Of a stretch of 64,000 nucleotides of DNA, positions 46,745 through 59,109 are shown in pieces. This DNA is from Coptis chinensis (taxonomy: Eukaryota > Streptophyta > Magnoliopsida > Ranunculales > Ranunculaceae). The notes under the pieces were generated by a model. The model ran no database searches and had not been told where the DNA came from. It saw only the letters and a program-made list of their open reading frames with translations. The stretch's first letter is position 1. Every line of letters begins with the position of its first letter. A program made the position numbers and the translations under genes. Where the stretch lies: positions 40,980,501 to 41,044,500 of the forward strand of contig CM027383.1 in assembly GCA_015680905.1 (NCBI GenBank), given 5' to 3'.

Positions 46745-47690
46745 AACTATGTTTTGAGGTTAGTTCGATGCATTTGTATCCAGTTTCTGATTTTCCGTTA
46801 TTTATATTTTGAGGTTAGTTCAATACAGTTGCATCCAATTTCCATTTCCCGTTATTTATTTTTTGAGATCAGTTCAATGCAGTTGTCTCCAGTTTCTTAT
46901 TTATCGTTAATTATTCTTTTCGGTTAATTCAATACATTTGCATACAATTTCTAATTTTCTGTTAATTGTTCTTTGAGGTCAGTTCAATGCATTTGCATCC
47001 AGTTTCTGATTTATCGTTAATTATTCTATGAGATTAGTTTAATGCATTTGCATCCAGTTTCTGATTTCTCGTTTATTATTTGATAAAGTTGCATTTACAT
47101 CTAGTTTTCGATTTTCCGTTAATTATTGTTTGAGATTAGTTCAATGAATTTGCATCCAGTTTCCGAGTTTCCGTTAATTATTTCTTGGGGTTAGTTCAAT
47201 GAATTTGCATCCAGTTTATTTTTTGAGATTAGTTCAGTGCAGTTGCATCCGGTTTCTGATTTCCCGTTAATTATTTTTTAAGATTAGTTCTACGCATTTG
47301 TATCATGTTTCCAATTTATAATTATTTTTTCTTTCAGGTTAGTTCAATGCAGTTGCATCCAGTTTCTGATTTCTCGTTAATTTAATATTTAAGGGTTAGC
47401 TCAATGCATTTGCATCCAGTTTCTGATTTTCCAACAATTATTTTTTTATGTTAGTTTGATGTATTTGCATCCAAGTTTTGATTTTCCATTAATTATTCTT
47501 TGAGGTTAGTTTAATGCACTTGTACCCATATTCCAATTTTCTATTCATTACTTTTTAAGATTAGTTTAATGCTTGCATTTGCATCCATTTTCCAATTCCC
47601 CGTTAAATATTATTTGAGGTTAGTTCGATGCATTTGCATCTAGTTTTTGGTTCCCCGTTAATTATTTTTTGACGTTAGTTTCATTCAGTA
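46745..47690. repeat. 55-bp minisatellite, Helitron 1 block 2 (about 17 units)
   Basis: Same unit as block 1. The about 370-bp spacer before it (about 46370-46740) is a diverged copy of the spacer before block 1 (about 44350-44700): both contain AACCTTGATAAAA/CCTTTGATAAAACC, TTGAAGCTACTTGAATAGCA and TTCCCAATCA. The element therefore contains a duplicated spacer-plus-array module. Confidence 0.85.
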
Positions 47691-48264
47691 TTATATATTT
47701 TTTTAAATATTTGTCATTAATGCTTTGCCGTTATTTTTTTTTTTCAATTTCTATTATATATTTTGTGATGTTAGTTTTTGTATAATTATTTTTAACTATG
47801 TTTTGAGGTCGTGTTAAGGATATATTCGAAATAAGTCGGTGCTTTATCATAAATACTAAAATTGTATGATTTGTAATAGAGAATTAGTTTCTACAAATCA
47901 CATATTTTTTAGCAATTTTTTTTTAATTTGATCAAATATATAAGAATTAGAACACTAAAAGATTCGTAATAGAAAATTACCTTTTACAAATCACCTATTT
48001 TTTAGCAATTTTTTTTATTTTATCAAATATATAAGAATTGGAAATACACTCAAACTCTCCAAATATAAGAATTAGAAATACACTCAAACTCTCCAAAGAT
48101 GTTCCATGTACGTGAGATTGTAGGCTATTAGAAAAGACTATCTTTCATATTAGAGTGCCACATAGTAGAGAAAAAAAAACTAACTCTCATATTAGAGTGC
48201 CACATAGGAGAGAGAAAATTCTCCATTAGAGGTCTCTACCTTAATATATAGACTAGATTTTGGA

Positions 48265-48282
48265 CCCGGGCATACACCCGAG
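48265..48282 (-). other. 3'-terminal hairpin of Helitron 2
   Basis: A 7-bp stem (two G-T pairs) and loop GTAT, 8 nt before CTAG on the minus strand. Confidence 0.85.
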
Positions 48283-48334
48283 ATCTATTAAATATTTTGT
48301 GTGCTGAAAAGGCTCTTATAATATGTCTCACACA

Positions 48335-48990
48335 AATTTTCGAATCAAAATATATTTTTATTGAAAATAAACCGAAATACGTTAATGGGCAGCGATTATG
48401 GTGCATAAGTACTTGAAAACTAAGGGATCAAATTGAGATAGCATCTTCACTTTGTGGTTTAGGATATTAATCCATAATTCTCAAATATAATTATCTTAAA
48501 CTCGATCAAGCTTGTATAATAGTTTTCTTAGATTTATGGTGATTTAGCGACAAATTTTCGAATCAGAATATATTTTATTGAAAATAAACCGAAATACATT
48601 AATGAGCAGCGATTATGGTGCATAAGTACTTGGAAACTAAGTGCTCAAATTGAGATAGCCTCTTCACTTTGTAGTTTAGGATATTAATCTGTAATTTTCA
48701 AATAGAATTATCTTAAAATCAATCTAACTTGTATAAGAGTTTTCTTAGATTTATGGGGATTTAGTGGTAAATTTTTGAATAAGAATATATTTTTATTTAA
48801 AATAAACCGAAATACGTTAATGAGCAGCGATTATAGTGCATACGTACTTGGAAACTAATGGATCAAATTGAGATATCCTCTTCACTTTGAAGTTTAGGAT
48901 ATTAATCTATAATTTTCAAATGAAATTATCTTAAACTTGATTTAACTTGAATAATAGTTTTATTATATTTATGGTGATTTAGCAGTAAAT
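48335..48990. repeat. Three tandem about 220-bp units of Helitron 2
   Basis: Same unit as at 43570-44245, starting at about 48337, 48555 and 48773. Confidence 0.9.
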
Positions 48991-49454
48991 CATTACCGCT
49001 CAGCTTACGTACTAATGTGTACAAATCACTAAAACAAATTGATTGTTTCCATATCCTCAAAGAATAGACTACTCCCACTTAAAAAGATTTATCACATGAA
49101 CGTGTCCTACGAACGGGTGTCATTATATTAAATTATTCAAAAAAAATTAGTTACTATGCATAGCTATGAGATATAAAAATTATATTAATTACTCATTTAA
49201 ATTTCTTATACCACTCTCTATAAAAAGGAAGCATCAAACCTTGATAAAATTCATCGACTTCTTTTTATTGTTAGGTTTAACAATAGAAGTTTGATTGAAG
49301 TTTTGTAAGAATGCCCAATGTGGCGAAGATAATATTGAAGCTACTTGAATAGCAAGGCATTCCCAATCACAATAAAAGAATTATGATAAACACTACTTAA
49401 AATGCAAAATTATATTTGTCGAGACATTTATTCCCTCTACATATAATACAAATA

Positions 49455-50960
49455 TGTTTTAGGGTTATTAGTCCAATACATTTGCATCAAGTTTCTGATT
49501 TTCCATTAATTATTCTTTGAGGTTAGTTTAATCTAGTACGTTGCATCCAGTTTCCAAATTCTCATTAATTATTTTTTGAGGTTAGTTCAATGTAGTTGCA
49601 TCAAGTTTCCAATTTTCCGTTAATTATTATTTGAGATTAGTTCAGTGCAATTGCATCCACTTTATGATTTTCCGTTAGTTATTCATTAAAGTTAATTCAG
49701 TACAGTTGCATCCAGTGTTCGATGTTTCGTTAATTAGTATTTGAGATTAGTTCATTGTATTTGCATCCAGATTCCAATCTCCCATTAATTACTCTTTGAG
49801 GTTAGTTCAATACATTTGCATCCAGTTTCTGATTTCCCATTAATTATTTTTTTTAAGTTAGTTCAATAGTTTACAATTTCTATACAGTTTGCATACATGT
49901 AAGAGTCAGTTTTTATAAACTCCATTTTGTTTTGGGTTCCTAATTACTCGTAATTACTCATATAAGAAGGCTAAAAAAACAGACATTTATGCTTTGAGGT
50001 TAGTGCGATGTAGTTACATCCGATTTTCGATTTCCAGTTAACTATTTTTTGAGGTTATTTCAATGTATTTGCATCCAATTTCTGATTTTCCGTTAGTTAT
50101 TCTCTAATTTTAGTTTAATGCAGTTGCATCCAATTTTTGGTTTTCTGTTAATTATTCTTTGAGGTTAGTTCAATGCAGTTGCATCCAATTTTTGATTTTA
50201 TGTTAATTGTTCTTTGAGGTTAGTTCAATACATTTGAATCAAGTTTCCGATTTCCCGTTAATTATTTTTTGAGGTTAGTTCAATGAAGTTAAATCAAATT
50301 TATAATTTCCAATTATATATTCATTTAGGTTAGTTCAGTGAAGTTTCATCCATTTTTCAATGTTTCGTTAATTAGTCTTTGAGATTAGTTCATTGCATTT
50401 GGATCCAGTTTTTGATTTCCCGTTAATAACTCTTTAAGGTTAGTTCAATACATTTGCATTTAGTTTCTGATTATTTATGTTTTAAGGTTAGTTTGATGCA
50501 ATTATATCCGGTTTCTGATTTCCCATTAATTATTCTTTGAGATTATTTCAATGCATTTGCATTTAGTTTTTGATTTCCCACCAATTATTCTATGAGGTTA
50601 GTTCAATGCAGTTGCACAGTTGCGTTCGATTTTTGATTTTCTGTTAATTATTTTTTGAGTTTAGTTCAATGCATTTGCATCCAGTTTCCAATTTCCCATT
50701 AACTATTATCTGAGGTTTGTTTGATGTATTTGCATACCGTTTCCAATTTCAAGCCCACGTTATATATTTTTTAAGGATTTGCATCTAATTTCTAATTTCT
50801 CGTTAGTTATTATCTGACGTTAGTTTAATGCAATTGCATCCAGTTTCCAATTTCTAATTAATTACTTTTTGAGTTTAGTTTATTACATTGGCATAAAGTT
50901 TCTGATTTCCCATTAATTACTCTTTGAGCTCAATTATGTATTTAAATCCAATTTCCGATT
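49455..50960. repeat. 55-bp minisatellite, Helitron 2 block 1 (about 27 units)
   Basis: Position-by-position counterpart of 44700-46200. Shared idiosyncratic units (for example CATACATGTAAGAGTC at 45149 and 49892) show the array was already expanded before the elements separated. Confidence 0.9.
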
Positions 50961-51494
50961 TTCTTTTAATTATCCAATGTGGTGTGTAATACCAACTTCT
51001 ACTGATCCATCTGCAAATATGGCATAAAAAGTAAATTATGCTTGATTTACTATGTAGGATCATCGAAGATTATCCAGTTCCCAATTTCCCATTAATTATT
51101 CTTTAAATTATGTATTACTCACTATGTGGAATCCTCAAAGATTATTTACGAATGTGTGTTGTTATATTAATTATTCTGAAAAATATTTGCAAATATGCAG
51201 ACTATTATATATTAATATTATATTGATCACTCAACCAAATTTCTTATAACGTGAAAATTTCACTCTCCATTAAAAAAAAAAACTCATCTTTGATAAAACC
51301 CTTCAACTTCATTTTGTTGTTTAATAATAAAAGTTTGATTGAAGTTTTGTGAGATTGCCTAATAAGGTGAAGTTCATATATATTGAAGCTACTTAAATAG
51401 CAAGGAGTTCCCAACCATATGGAAAAAGATAAGATAAACACCATTTTAAATGCAAAACTATACTTATTGTGACATTCCCACAACATATAACACA

Positions 51495-51965
51495 ACTATG
51501 TTTTGAGGTTAGTTCGATGCATTTGTATCCAGTTTCTGATTTTCCGTTATTTATATTTTGAGGTTAGTTTAATACAGTTGCATCCAATTTCCATTTCCCG
51601 TTATTTATTTTTTGAGATAAGTTCAATGCAGTTGCATCCAGCTTCTGATTTCTCGTTAATTATTCTTTTCGATTAGTTCAATACATTTGCATCCAATTTC
51701 CAATTTCCTGTTAATTGTTCTTTGAGGTCAGTTCAATGCATTTGCATCCAGTTTCTGATTTCCCGTTAATTATTCGGTGAGATTAGTTTAATGCATTTGC
51801 ATCCAGTTCCTGATTTCTTATTTATTATTTGATAAAGTTGCATTTGCATCTAGTTTCTGAGTTCCCGTTAATTATTGTTTGAGGTTAGTTCAATGAATTT
51901 GCATCCAATTTCCGATATCCCGTTAATTATTTCTTGAGGCTACTTCAATGCATTTGCATCTATGT
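51495..51965. repeat. 55-bp minisatellite, Helitron 2 block 2 (about 9 units)
   Basis: Counterpart of 46745-47690 with about nine units missing at its 3' side; it then joins the shared tail (TTTTTAACTATGTTTTGAGG). Confidence 0.88.
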
Positions 51966-52481
51966 TTTTGTATAATTGTTTTTAACTATGTTTTGAGGTC
52001 GTGTTAATGATATGTTCGAAATAAGTCGGTTCTTTACCATAGACACTAAAATTGTATGATTTGTAATAGGGAATTAGTTTCTATAAATCACTTATTTTTA
52101 GCAATTTTTTTTATTTGATCAAATATATAAGAATTGGATTCGTAATAGGAAATTATATTTTACAAATCACCTATTTTTTAGCAATTTTTTTTTTATTTGA
52201 TCAAATATATAAGAATTGGAAATACACTCAAACTCTCCAAATATAAGAATTAGAAATACACTCAAACTCTCCAAAGAGATTCCATATACGTGAGATTGTA
52301 AGCTATTAGAAATACACTCAAACTCTCCAAAGAGATTCCATATACGTGAGATTGTAAGCTATTAGAAGGACTATCTTTCATATTAGAGTGCCACATAGGA
52401 GAGAAATAAAACTAACTCTCATATTAAAGTGCCACATAGGAGAGAGAAAATCCTGCATTAGAGGTCTTTAGTATATAGAGA

Positions 52482-53264
52482 TAGTAGATAGTAGATACTT
52501 AAGGTTATATTAAGTTTTAACTGCTGCTGAATTGGGCTCCTTTAAAACCGGATAGAGGGATTAAATCTCTGAACCCGTTTCTAGAGGATCTAATCTTTGA
52601 ACTGTTCGCAAGTAACAACCACCATACTATGAAAGGGGAAAAAAATTTGTTTGGTGGGAAGAAGTGAAATTCCGTGATGGCAAATTGGGGCAACATCATC
52701 AACAAAATATGCACTATTACGTGGGACAATCTAATTTATGAATGTTTGTGAATTGGTCAATCATTGACTAATAGCAGAGCCCCCTAAAACGAATCACAGA
52801 CGCTCTACTTTCACTCTTTACCAAAAAAAAAATGTGAAAATATGCATATTTTTTCTTGGACATGAGATAGGTGTAAGAAAACAGGATTGTGTGTACATCT
52901 CTACACTATATGGTAGCCAGGTATTTCGGAAACCTCCTTAACTCTCGAGTATGCAAATTTAAATCTCTCTTTTGTTATTATTTAGTCATTCCTCCTTTTC
53001 TTTTGTTATTATTTAGTCATTCCTCCTTTATGAGTTTGAAATATTTACCAAATACTCCTAGACTAGAAATCAAACACCAATTTCTCTTGCAATCGAAATC
53101 AAACACCAATTCCTCAATGTCCAACTCCACACCAATTTATCTCTATATATATTCTCTGTCAATTTTTTTTGTTGAAGGGCTTTGTTGAGAGGTATAAGGT
53201 TTTTTTAAAGCAATATCAAGAGTGGGTTGCTGCAAATAAGGATAGATTGGAGGAAAAGTCATAT

Positions 53265-53304
<40 letters not shown>

Positions 53305-54228
53305 TATTATAAAAGTATGATGTTACTTACTATAAAACGTAATATTATAAGATGCCAAAACAATATAATACTCAAATCACATTTTGGGCTTGTCCTCACA
53401 TTTTTTTAGTCGTGGAACTCTGTTTTTCTCCTTAAGTGCACTCGAGAGATTGAGTGGAAATTATAAAGCCAAATTAGTAGGAGGAATGCACCTAATTAGC
53501 TTAAAATGTATACTAATCCTTTTTCTTTTAATCGGCAAGCGGGGTTTTTAAGAGTTCCCTATCCCTTTTCATTAATAATAAAATAACCATATCATTACAG
53601 GATAATCTCAACAAATCTACTACTAGGTACATTTGCAGCAAGTTTACTGTAAATACTCATCAAAGTTGGCATACCTAGCTTTACTCGTAGATTATCTTAT
53701 TTATCTATTTATAAATGCATGATCATCTGATACCGCTAATAAACAGGGCAACTTACCAATGTATATTAGTTTTCACAAAGGAAATCTCTTTAAGGCGAGG
53801 TAAATATATTGAATCCACACAAGTTGATGCAATTTGGGTGGGTTGGTTTTATGCAAAATTATTAATTCGAGAAAGAATGTGTCATGCCATATCTACGATC
53901 ACGTTGAGACAATGTTGCTAAGAGGTCTTTCAACTTTAGGGTGTCATGAGAAAATAGAAAAAAAATCCTCTTTTAAACTAGAATTGGAAGATGAAGAACA
54001 TTCAAAATTGTGTATCCACTATCCACTATTCAAAATCAAGCAAACAATCATTAGTGATCTTAGTGCCAAAGTTCATTTGCATTATCAATATCGAATCTAA
54101 TGTCTTTACAAGTCGTTTAATCTATTTTTGTTTGTTGCATAGTTGTGCAAACTTGCAATGTTATCGAAGTGGTGGCGTATATGAAATGTTCCATGAAAAA
54201 TGTAGCAGCCACTTCCTCGACAGGGATA
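52482..54228. other. Copy-B flank, part 4, with an unclassified about 1.1-kb insertion
   Basis: From about 53640 to 54228 it is collinear with 61780-62345 of copy C (AAATACTCATCAA, GTCATGCC-ATCTACGA, TGTTGCTAAGAGGTCTTTC, CAAAGTTCATTTGCATT). About 52512-53640 has no counterpart in C. It contains a 31-bp duplication (52970-53030), a 29-bp duplication (about 53068-53115) and a 34-T run (53269-53302), with no gene or recognisable element ends. Confidence 0.7.
53269..53302. repeat. T homopolymer, about 34 nt
   Basis: Unbroken T run followed by ATTATTATTAT. It could be the tail of a minus-strand retroposed sequence, but no source gene is recognisable next to it. Confidence 0.8.
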
Positions 54229-54233
54229 TATTT

Positions 54234-54892
54234 TGTTGGCGTTATCCATCACATGAGGAGGAAAGGATTTCAGCCTGCGTGGGAAAGCTTGAGCGCACCC
54301 TGCGCTCAGTTTTGTCTTGCTCAGAGCGCGACCCACGCTTGTGCCTTGATGAACCTCCAAAATAGTGAGTGCACCCTGCGCTCAACTTGGCCTTACCGCG
54401 AGCGCAACCCGCGCCCATGCCTATTTTGGCAAGATTCTATTTTTCCGGAACCGCGAGTTTTGGCTTATATGTTTGGGTTTTTGGCAAAACCAAACACACG
54501 AGAGGCAGCACAAAAGTCAGAGAAAACCTAATCTTGAAAGCTATCAAGATTGAGAGATAACCTTTACAGATAGACAACCCTGTAAAGAGATAAGAGTGAT
54601 CTAATAAGGTGAGAGACTGAAAGGAAAGATTGTAATCTTCCTTCCCACTTTATAAAAGGACTAGCTCTTGTGGAAGTAGGCACCATTGGCCGAACCACAG
54701 TATATCTTTGTATTGTGGTATGCGTTTAATTCTGCTTTACATTATTATCGGTTGTTAATAGTTGTTTAGCGAGTTGGGCATGTTAGTATAGGTTGTAGTT
54801 GATATTTAAAATTTGTCTGGAGTTGAATTATGTTCAAATACAAGTTATCTGTGTAGTGGGGGAATCGATTGGTATTGGTATAAACCCCAACA
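54234..54892 (+). repeat. 5' LTR of copia-3
   Basis: 659 bp, TG...CA. It contains a GC-rich block with GAGCGCACCCTGCGCTCA-type words near 54290-54410 and a TTTATAAAAGG TATA-like box at about 54650. Confidence 0.92.
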
Positions 54893-54894
54893 AA

Positions 54895-54906
54895 TGGTAT
54901 CAGAGC
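54895..54906 (+). promoter_or_regulatory. Primer-binding site of copia-3
   Basis: TGGTATCAGAGC, two bases after the 5' LTR; complementary to the initiator tRNA-Met 3' end. Confidence 0.93.
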
Positions 54907-55000
54907 CAGGTTAGATTAGCCTAGGGGTTATCCAAATCTTGGTCGGAAGGTGTTTGACAAAATTCCTGAGAGAATATTTGAGTTTAAATAACTTGTAGAA

Positions 55001-58000
55001 ATGGACCATTCCATGAACACTCACATGACGAGTCTGAATAGGAAGAACTACACCATTTGGAAAGCCAAGATGAAAGACTTGCTTTATTGCAAGAACTTGG
55101 CACAAGCCATTGAGAATGGAGGAGAAAGACCGGAAACGGTTGCTGCGGCTGAGTGGAGCAAGCTTGACATAAACGCAATTGGGTACATTCGACAGTGGAT
55201 TGACGACAGTGTCTTTCACCATGTATCCCAAAAGACTACAGCTTTTGGCTTGTGGAAGAAACTCGAAGACCTTTATGAGAGGAAATCGGGCAGAAACAAA
55301 GTGCTGGTCGTAAAAGAAGTTTGCCGACACGAAGTACCAAGAAGGTTCTTCAATGTCTGAGCATCTTAACGAATTACAAAATACAATCAATCACATGCAT
55401 TTAATGAAGATTAATTTGGGAGACGAAGTTGAGGCTTTGTTTCTATTAGGCTCTCTACCCGAAAGTTGGGAGACATTAGCAATCTCTTTACATGGAGCAG
55501 CCAAGGATGGAATTGTTACCATGGAGATAGCTACCGCGTCTTTGTTGAATGAGGAGACTAGAAGGAGTTCAAAAGGCAGCTCCTCTCGCTCAGAGATCCT
55601 TGTCACAGAGAAACGAGGGAGAGGTAGATACAGAAAACCATCTCGTTCTAGAGGTGATGACAGAAGTAAATCTAGGGGTGAAGCTAGAACTCCTAAGGCA
55701 GAGAGGCAATGTTACTATTGTTCCACCAAGGGCCACTTCAAATATGAGTGCAGAACACTGAAGAGGAATGAGAAGAATAACTGTGTACATGAAGACATGG
55801 TGCAGAGGAACAGAAACACAGGCAGAGATACTACCGCACTAGTCGACGACCTAGTGGGAATTGTGTCAGATTGTGGTGAGTGTTGTCTTAGTACTTCATG
55901 TCAGGATACAGAGTGGGTGATAGATACAAGAACATCCTATCACGTCACACCGCACAGGAAATTCTTCACTACTTACAGCTGTGGTGAATATGGTGAAGTG
56001 AAGATGGGTAATAGTGGTGTCTTGAAGATTATAAGCATTGGAGATGTTCATGTAGAAACCAATGTCGGCTATACCTTGACACTCAAGGATGTAAGACATG
56101 CCCCCTGACATTCGGCTAAGTCTAATTTTGGCTAGGAAGTTAAATGACGATGGCTTTGTAAACTCGTTTGGTAACGGGGTATGGAAACTGAGCAGAGGTT
56201 CCATTGTAGTAGCCAGAGGGAAGAAAGTTTGCTCTCTTTACAAAACACATGCTAGTTTGTGTAAAGCAGAAGTAAATGCGGCAGAAGAAGAAGCTTCCTC
56301 CAAACTATGGCACAAGAGACTGTGTCATATGGGCATAAAAGGGATGGAAGTTCCTGCTAAGCAAAAGGCCTTGCCAGACATCAAAGGTACACATTTAAAT
56401 ACATGTACTCACTATTTTGTAGGAAAGCAACACAGGGTATCTTTCCAAGGATTCCTGTCTCACAGAAAGGACAATGTCCTTGAACTAGTGCACACAGACT
56501 TATGTGGTCCTATAAAAGTGAAGTCCCACAGGGGAGCTTCATACTTTGTGACCTTTATTGATGATGCGTTAAGAAAGATATGTGCCTATAGTCTGAAGAC
56601 CAAAGATGAAGTATTTTGCGTGTTTGAGAAATTCCACAACATGGTGGAAAAAGAGACTGAGAAGTTGTTGAAGTGTATTCACTCAGATAATGGGGGTGAG
56701 TATATTAGGCCGTTTGAAAAGTATTGCTAGAGTCATGGGATTCGTCATGAGCAGACTGTTCCCAAGACACCACAACAGAATGGAATAGCAGAGAGAATGA
56801 ACCGTATCATTGTAGAGAGGATGAGATGCATGTTGTCTCACTCTAAGCGACCTAGAACCTACTGGGTAGAAGCAATGCGTACAGCCGTGCATGTGATCTA
56901 CCTATCGCCGTCGAAGCCTCTAAATAGTGACTATCCAGAGAGAGTATGGTCAGGCAGAAATATTAATTATGGATACTTGAGGGTATTTGGGTGCAGGGCA
57001 TTTGTGCATATTCTGAAGGATGAGAGATCCAAGCTTGATGACAAAGCCAAGCAGTGCATTTTTCTAGGTTATGGAGATGAAAAGTTTGGTTACAAACTCT
57101 ATGATCCAATTAACAATAAGGTAATCTGAAGTCGAGATGCTGTGTTCCTAGAAGACCAAACCATAGCAGACTTTGACGAGGGTGAGAAGCTACATGCTTT
57201 CACCAATGATCTTGTTAATTCATAACCAGAAGTTCCTACTGTGGAACGTGCAGAAGGCATTGAGAATGCAAAGAACCATGGGCTTGAAGCTCATGATAAG
57301 AATCCTATTGCTCATGATAGGATAGAACTTATTGGTATAAAAGATGCAGATGAGATGCATGAACCACCACCAGAGCAAGCAGAAGTGCATCCTCCTGAGG
57401 CACCAGCAGATGGGGCAAGGAGGTCAAACAGAGAGAGACTAGCTTCAACCAGGTATCCACCACATACGTACGTGCTACTATCAGATGATGGAGAACATAT
57501 GTACTATCAAGATGCACTTGAAAGTACAGACAAAGAAAAGTGGTTGAAGGTCATGGATGACGAGATGGATTCTTTGTATAAGAATCACACTTATAAGTTA
57601 GTTGAGAAACCGCAAGGACGAAAAATTCTTAAGAATAAGTGGATATACAAAATCAAGCATGAGGAAAATAATCCTCACCCAAGGCACAAAGCTCGCCTTG
57701 TTGTGAAGGGATTTGTTCAAAGGAAAGGTATTGACTTTGATGAGATTTTCTCTCCTGTAGTGAAGATAACTTTTATCCGGGTGGTATTGGGTATGACCGC
57801 AAGTATGAAACTAAAGGTTGAGCAGCTAGATATTAAGACAGCATTTCTTCATGGAGACCTTGAAGAAGATGTCTACATGGACCAGCCAGAGGGGTTTGAG
57901 GTCAAAGGCAAGGAGCACCTAGTATGCAAGTTGATAAAGAGCTTGTACGGGTTGAAGCAAGCACTGAGACAGTGGTACATAAAGTTTGATTCCTTTATGG

Positions 58001-59060
58001 CAAAGCAAGGATACAAGAAGTCTACTTCCGATCATTGTATCTTTGTTCAGAGATTTTCATATGGGGATTTCATTGTGCTCTTGTTGTATGTGGATGATAT
58101 GTTAATAGTTGGCCCAAACATCAACAAGATATCCAAGCTAAAGAAAGACTTGAGTAAGTCCTTTGAGATGAAGGATTTGGGTAAAGCAAGGCAGATACTT
58201 GGGATGCGAATCACTCAAGACAGAAAGAGTGGAAAGTTGTAGCTTTCTTAAGAAAGCTACATTGAGAAGGTGTTGAAAAGATTCAACATAGATCAAGCGA
58301 AGCCATTCAGTTGTCCACTTGGTGGCCAGTTCCGCATAACTAAAGAGATGTGTCCAAAGGGTGAGCATGAGCAGAGTCAGATGGAAAAGATTCCTTATGC
58401 ATCCGCATTGGGCAGTTTGATGTACGCAATGGTGTGTACAAGACCGGATATTACTTTCGCCGTTGGTGTTGTAAGCCGTTTTCTGTCAAATCGGGGAAGA
58501 GCATTGGGAAGGTGTTAAGTGGATATTGAGATATCTCAAAGGCACTTCCAAATCGTGTTTGTGTTTTGGTGGAAGTAATCCCTTACTTGAAGGCTACACT
58601 GATGCAGACATGGCAGGTGATGTTGACTCAATGAAGTCTACCTCCGGTTATCTGGTTACTTTTGCAGGGGGAGCAGTTTCTTGGAAATTAAAGTTGCAAA
58701 AGTGTGTTGCCCTCTCCACTACAGAAGCTGAGTATATTGCAGCCACTGAGTGTTGCAAAGAGTTGTTATGGATGAAGAGATTCTTCGATAAACTAGGGCT
58801 AAAGCAGAAACAGTTTGTAGTTCTATGTGACAGTCAGAGCGCCATCCATTTTAGCAAGAATTCGAGTTTTCATTCTAGATCCAAGCACATACACGTGCGT
58901 TATTATTAGATTAGAGAAGTACTCGAAGACAAGCATTTGTGTATCGAGAAGATCTATACCGACAAGAACGGGTCGGATATGATGACCAAAGTCTTACCGA
59001 AAGGTAAGTTTGATGTTTGTTGTGTTATTGCCAGAATGGCAGCACACTCCTCCTATTGAT
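55001..59060 (+). pseudogene. copia-3 gag-pol remnant
   Basis: gag starts at ATG 55001 (MDHSMNTHMTSLNRKNYTIW). A one-base shift near 55325 moves it into the 55353-56108 frame, which holds the CCHC knuckle CYYCSTKGHFKYEC (55710-55751) and a protease whose active site reads DTRTS instead of the usual DTGAS. After a further shift near 56105 come GAG-pre-integrase (LWHKRLCHMGIKGM) and integrase (VHTDLCGPI, HSDNGGEY). A TAG at 56728-56730 and a TGA at 57127-57129 interrupt integrase; another stop lies near 57223. RT (57241-58242) is long and keeps YVDDMLIVG (58087). Stops near 58240-58250 and a shift near 58515 break the RT end and RNase H (TDADMAGDVDSMKSTSGY, ALSTTEAEYIAA, LCDSQSAIHFSKNSSFHSRS). 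It cannot make a full polyprotein. Confidence 0.92.
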
Positions 59061-59109
59061 TTGGAAATTTCATGGAGGAAGCCCCCCTCACTGTTCGGGA
59101 GGGGGAGAT

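Larger units (their letters stand above)
43489..48252 (-). mobile_element. Non-autonomous Helitron 1, minisatellite-filled
   Basis: On the minus strand the element starts TCTATATATTAAGG (48252) and ends CCAAAATCTAG (43489), with T as the next host base (43488 is A on the plus strand). A GC hairpin, CCCAGGC-GTAT-GCCCGGG (43501-43518), lies 8 bases inside the CTAG. TC start, hairpin plus CTRR end, A/T insertion and no terminal inverted repeats or TSD are the Helitron hallmarks. The 4764 bp contain no frame of gene size; there is no Rep/helicase. The interior is three copies of an about 230-bp unit and two blocks of a 55-bp minisatellite. It abuts Helitron 2. Confidence 0.85.
48253..52481 (-). 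mobile_element. Non-autonomous Helitron 2, tandem with Helitron 1
   Basis: On the minus strand it starts TCTCTATATACTAAAG (52481, preceded by A) and ends CCAAAATCTAG (48253). The next base is the T of Helitron 1's TC start, so the two elements are joined exactly head to tail. The hairpin CTCGGGT-GTAT-GCCCGGG (48265-48282) is conserved with G-T pairs. The 4229 bp have the same module order as Helitron 1 (three about 220-bp units, spacer, array, spacer, array). The difference in length is mostly about nine fewer units in the second array. There is no coding capacity. Confidence 0.85.

Noticed and set aside
44700-51965. CRISPR array or centromeric satellite
   Set aside because: The 55-bp units are contiguous with no unique spacers, the host is a plant, and the arrays lie between precise Helitron ends.
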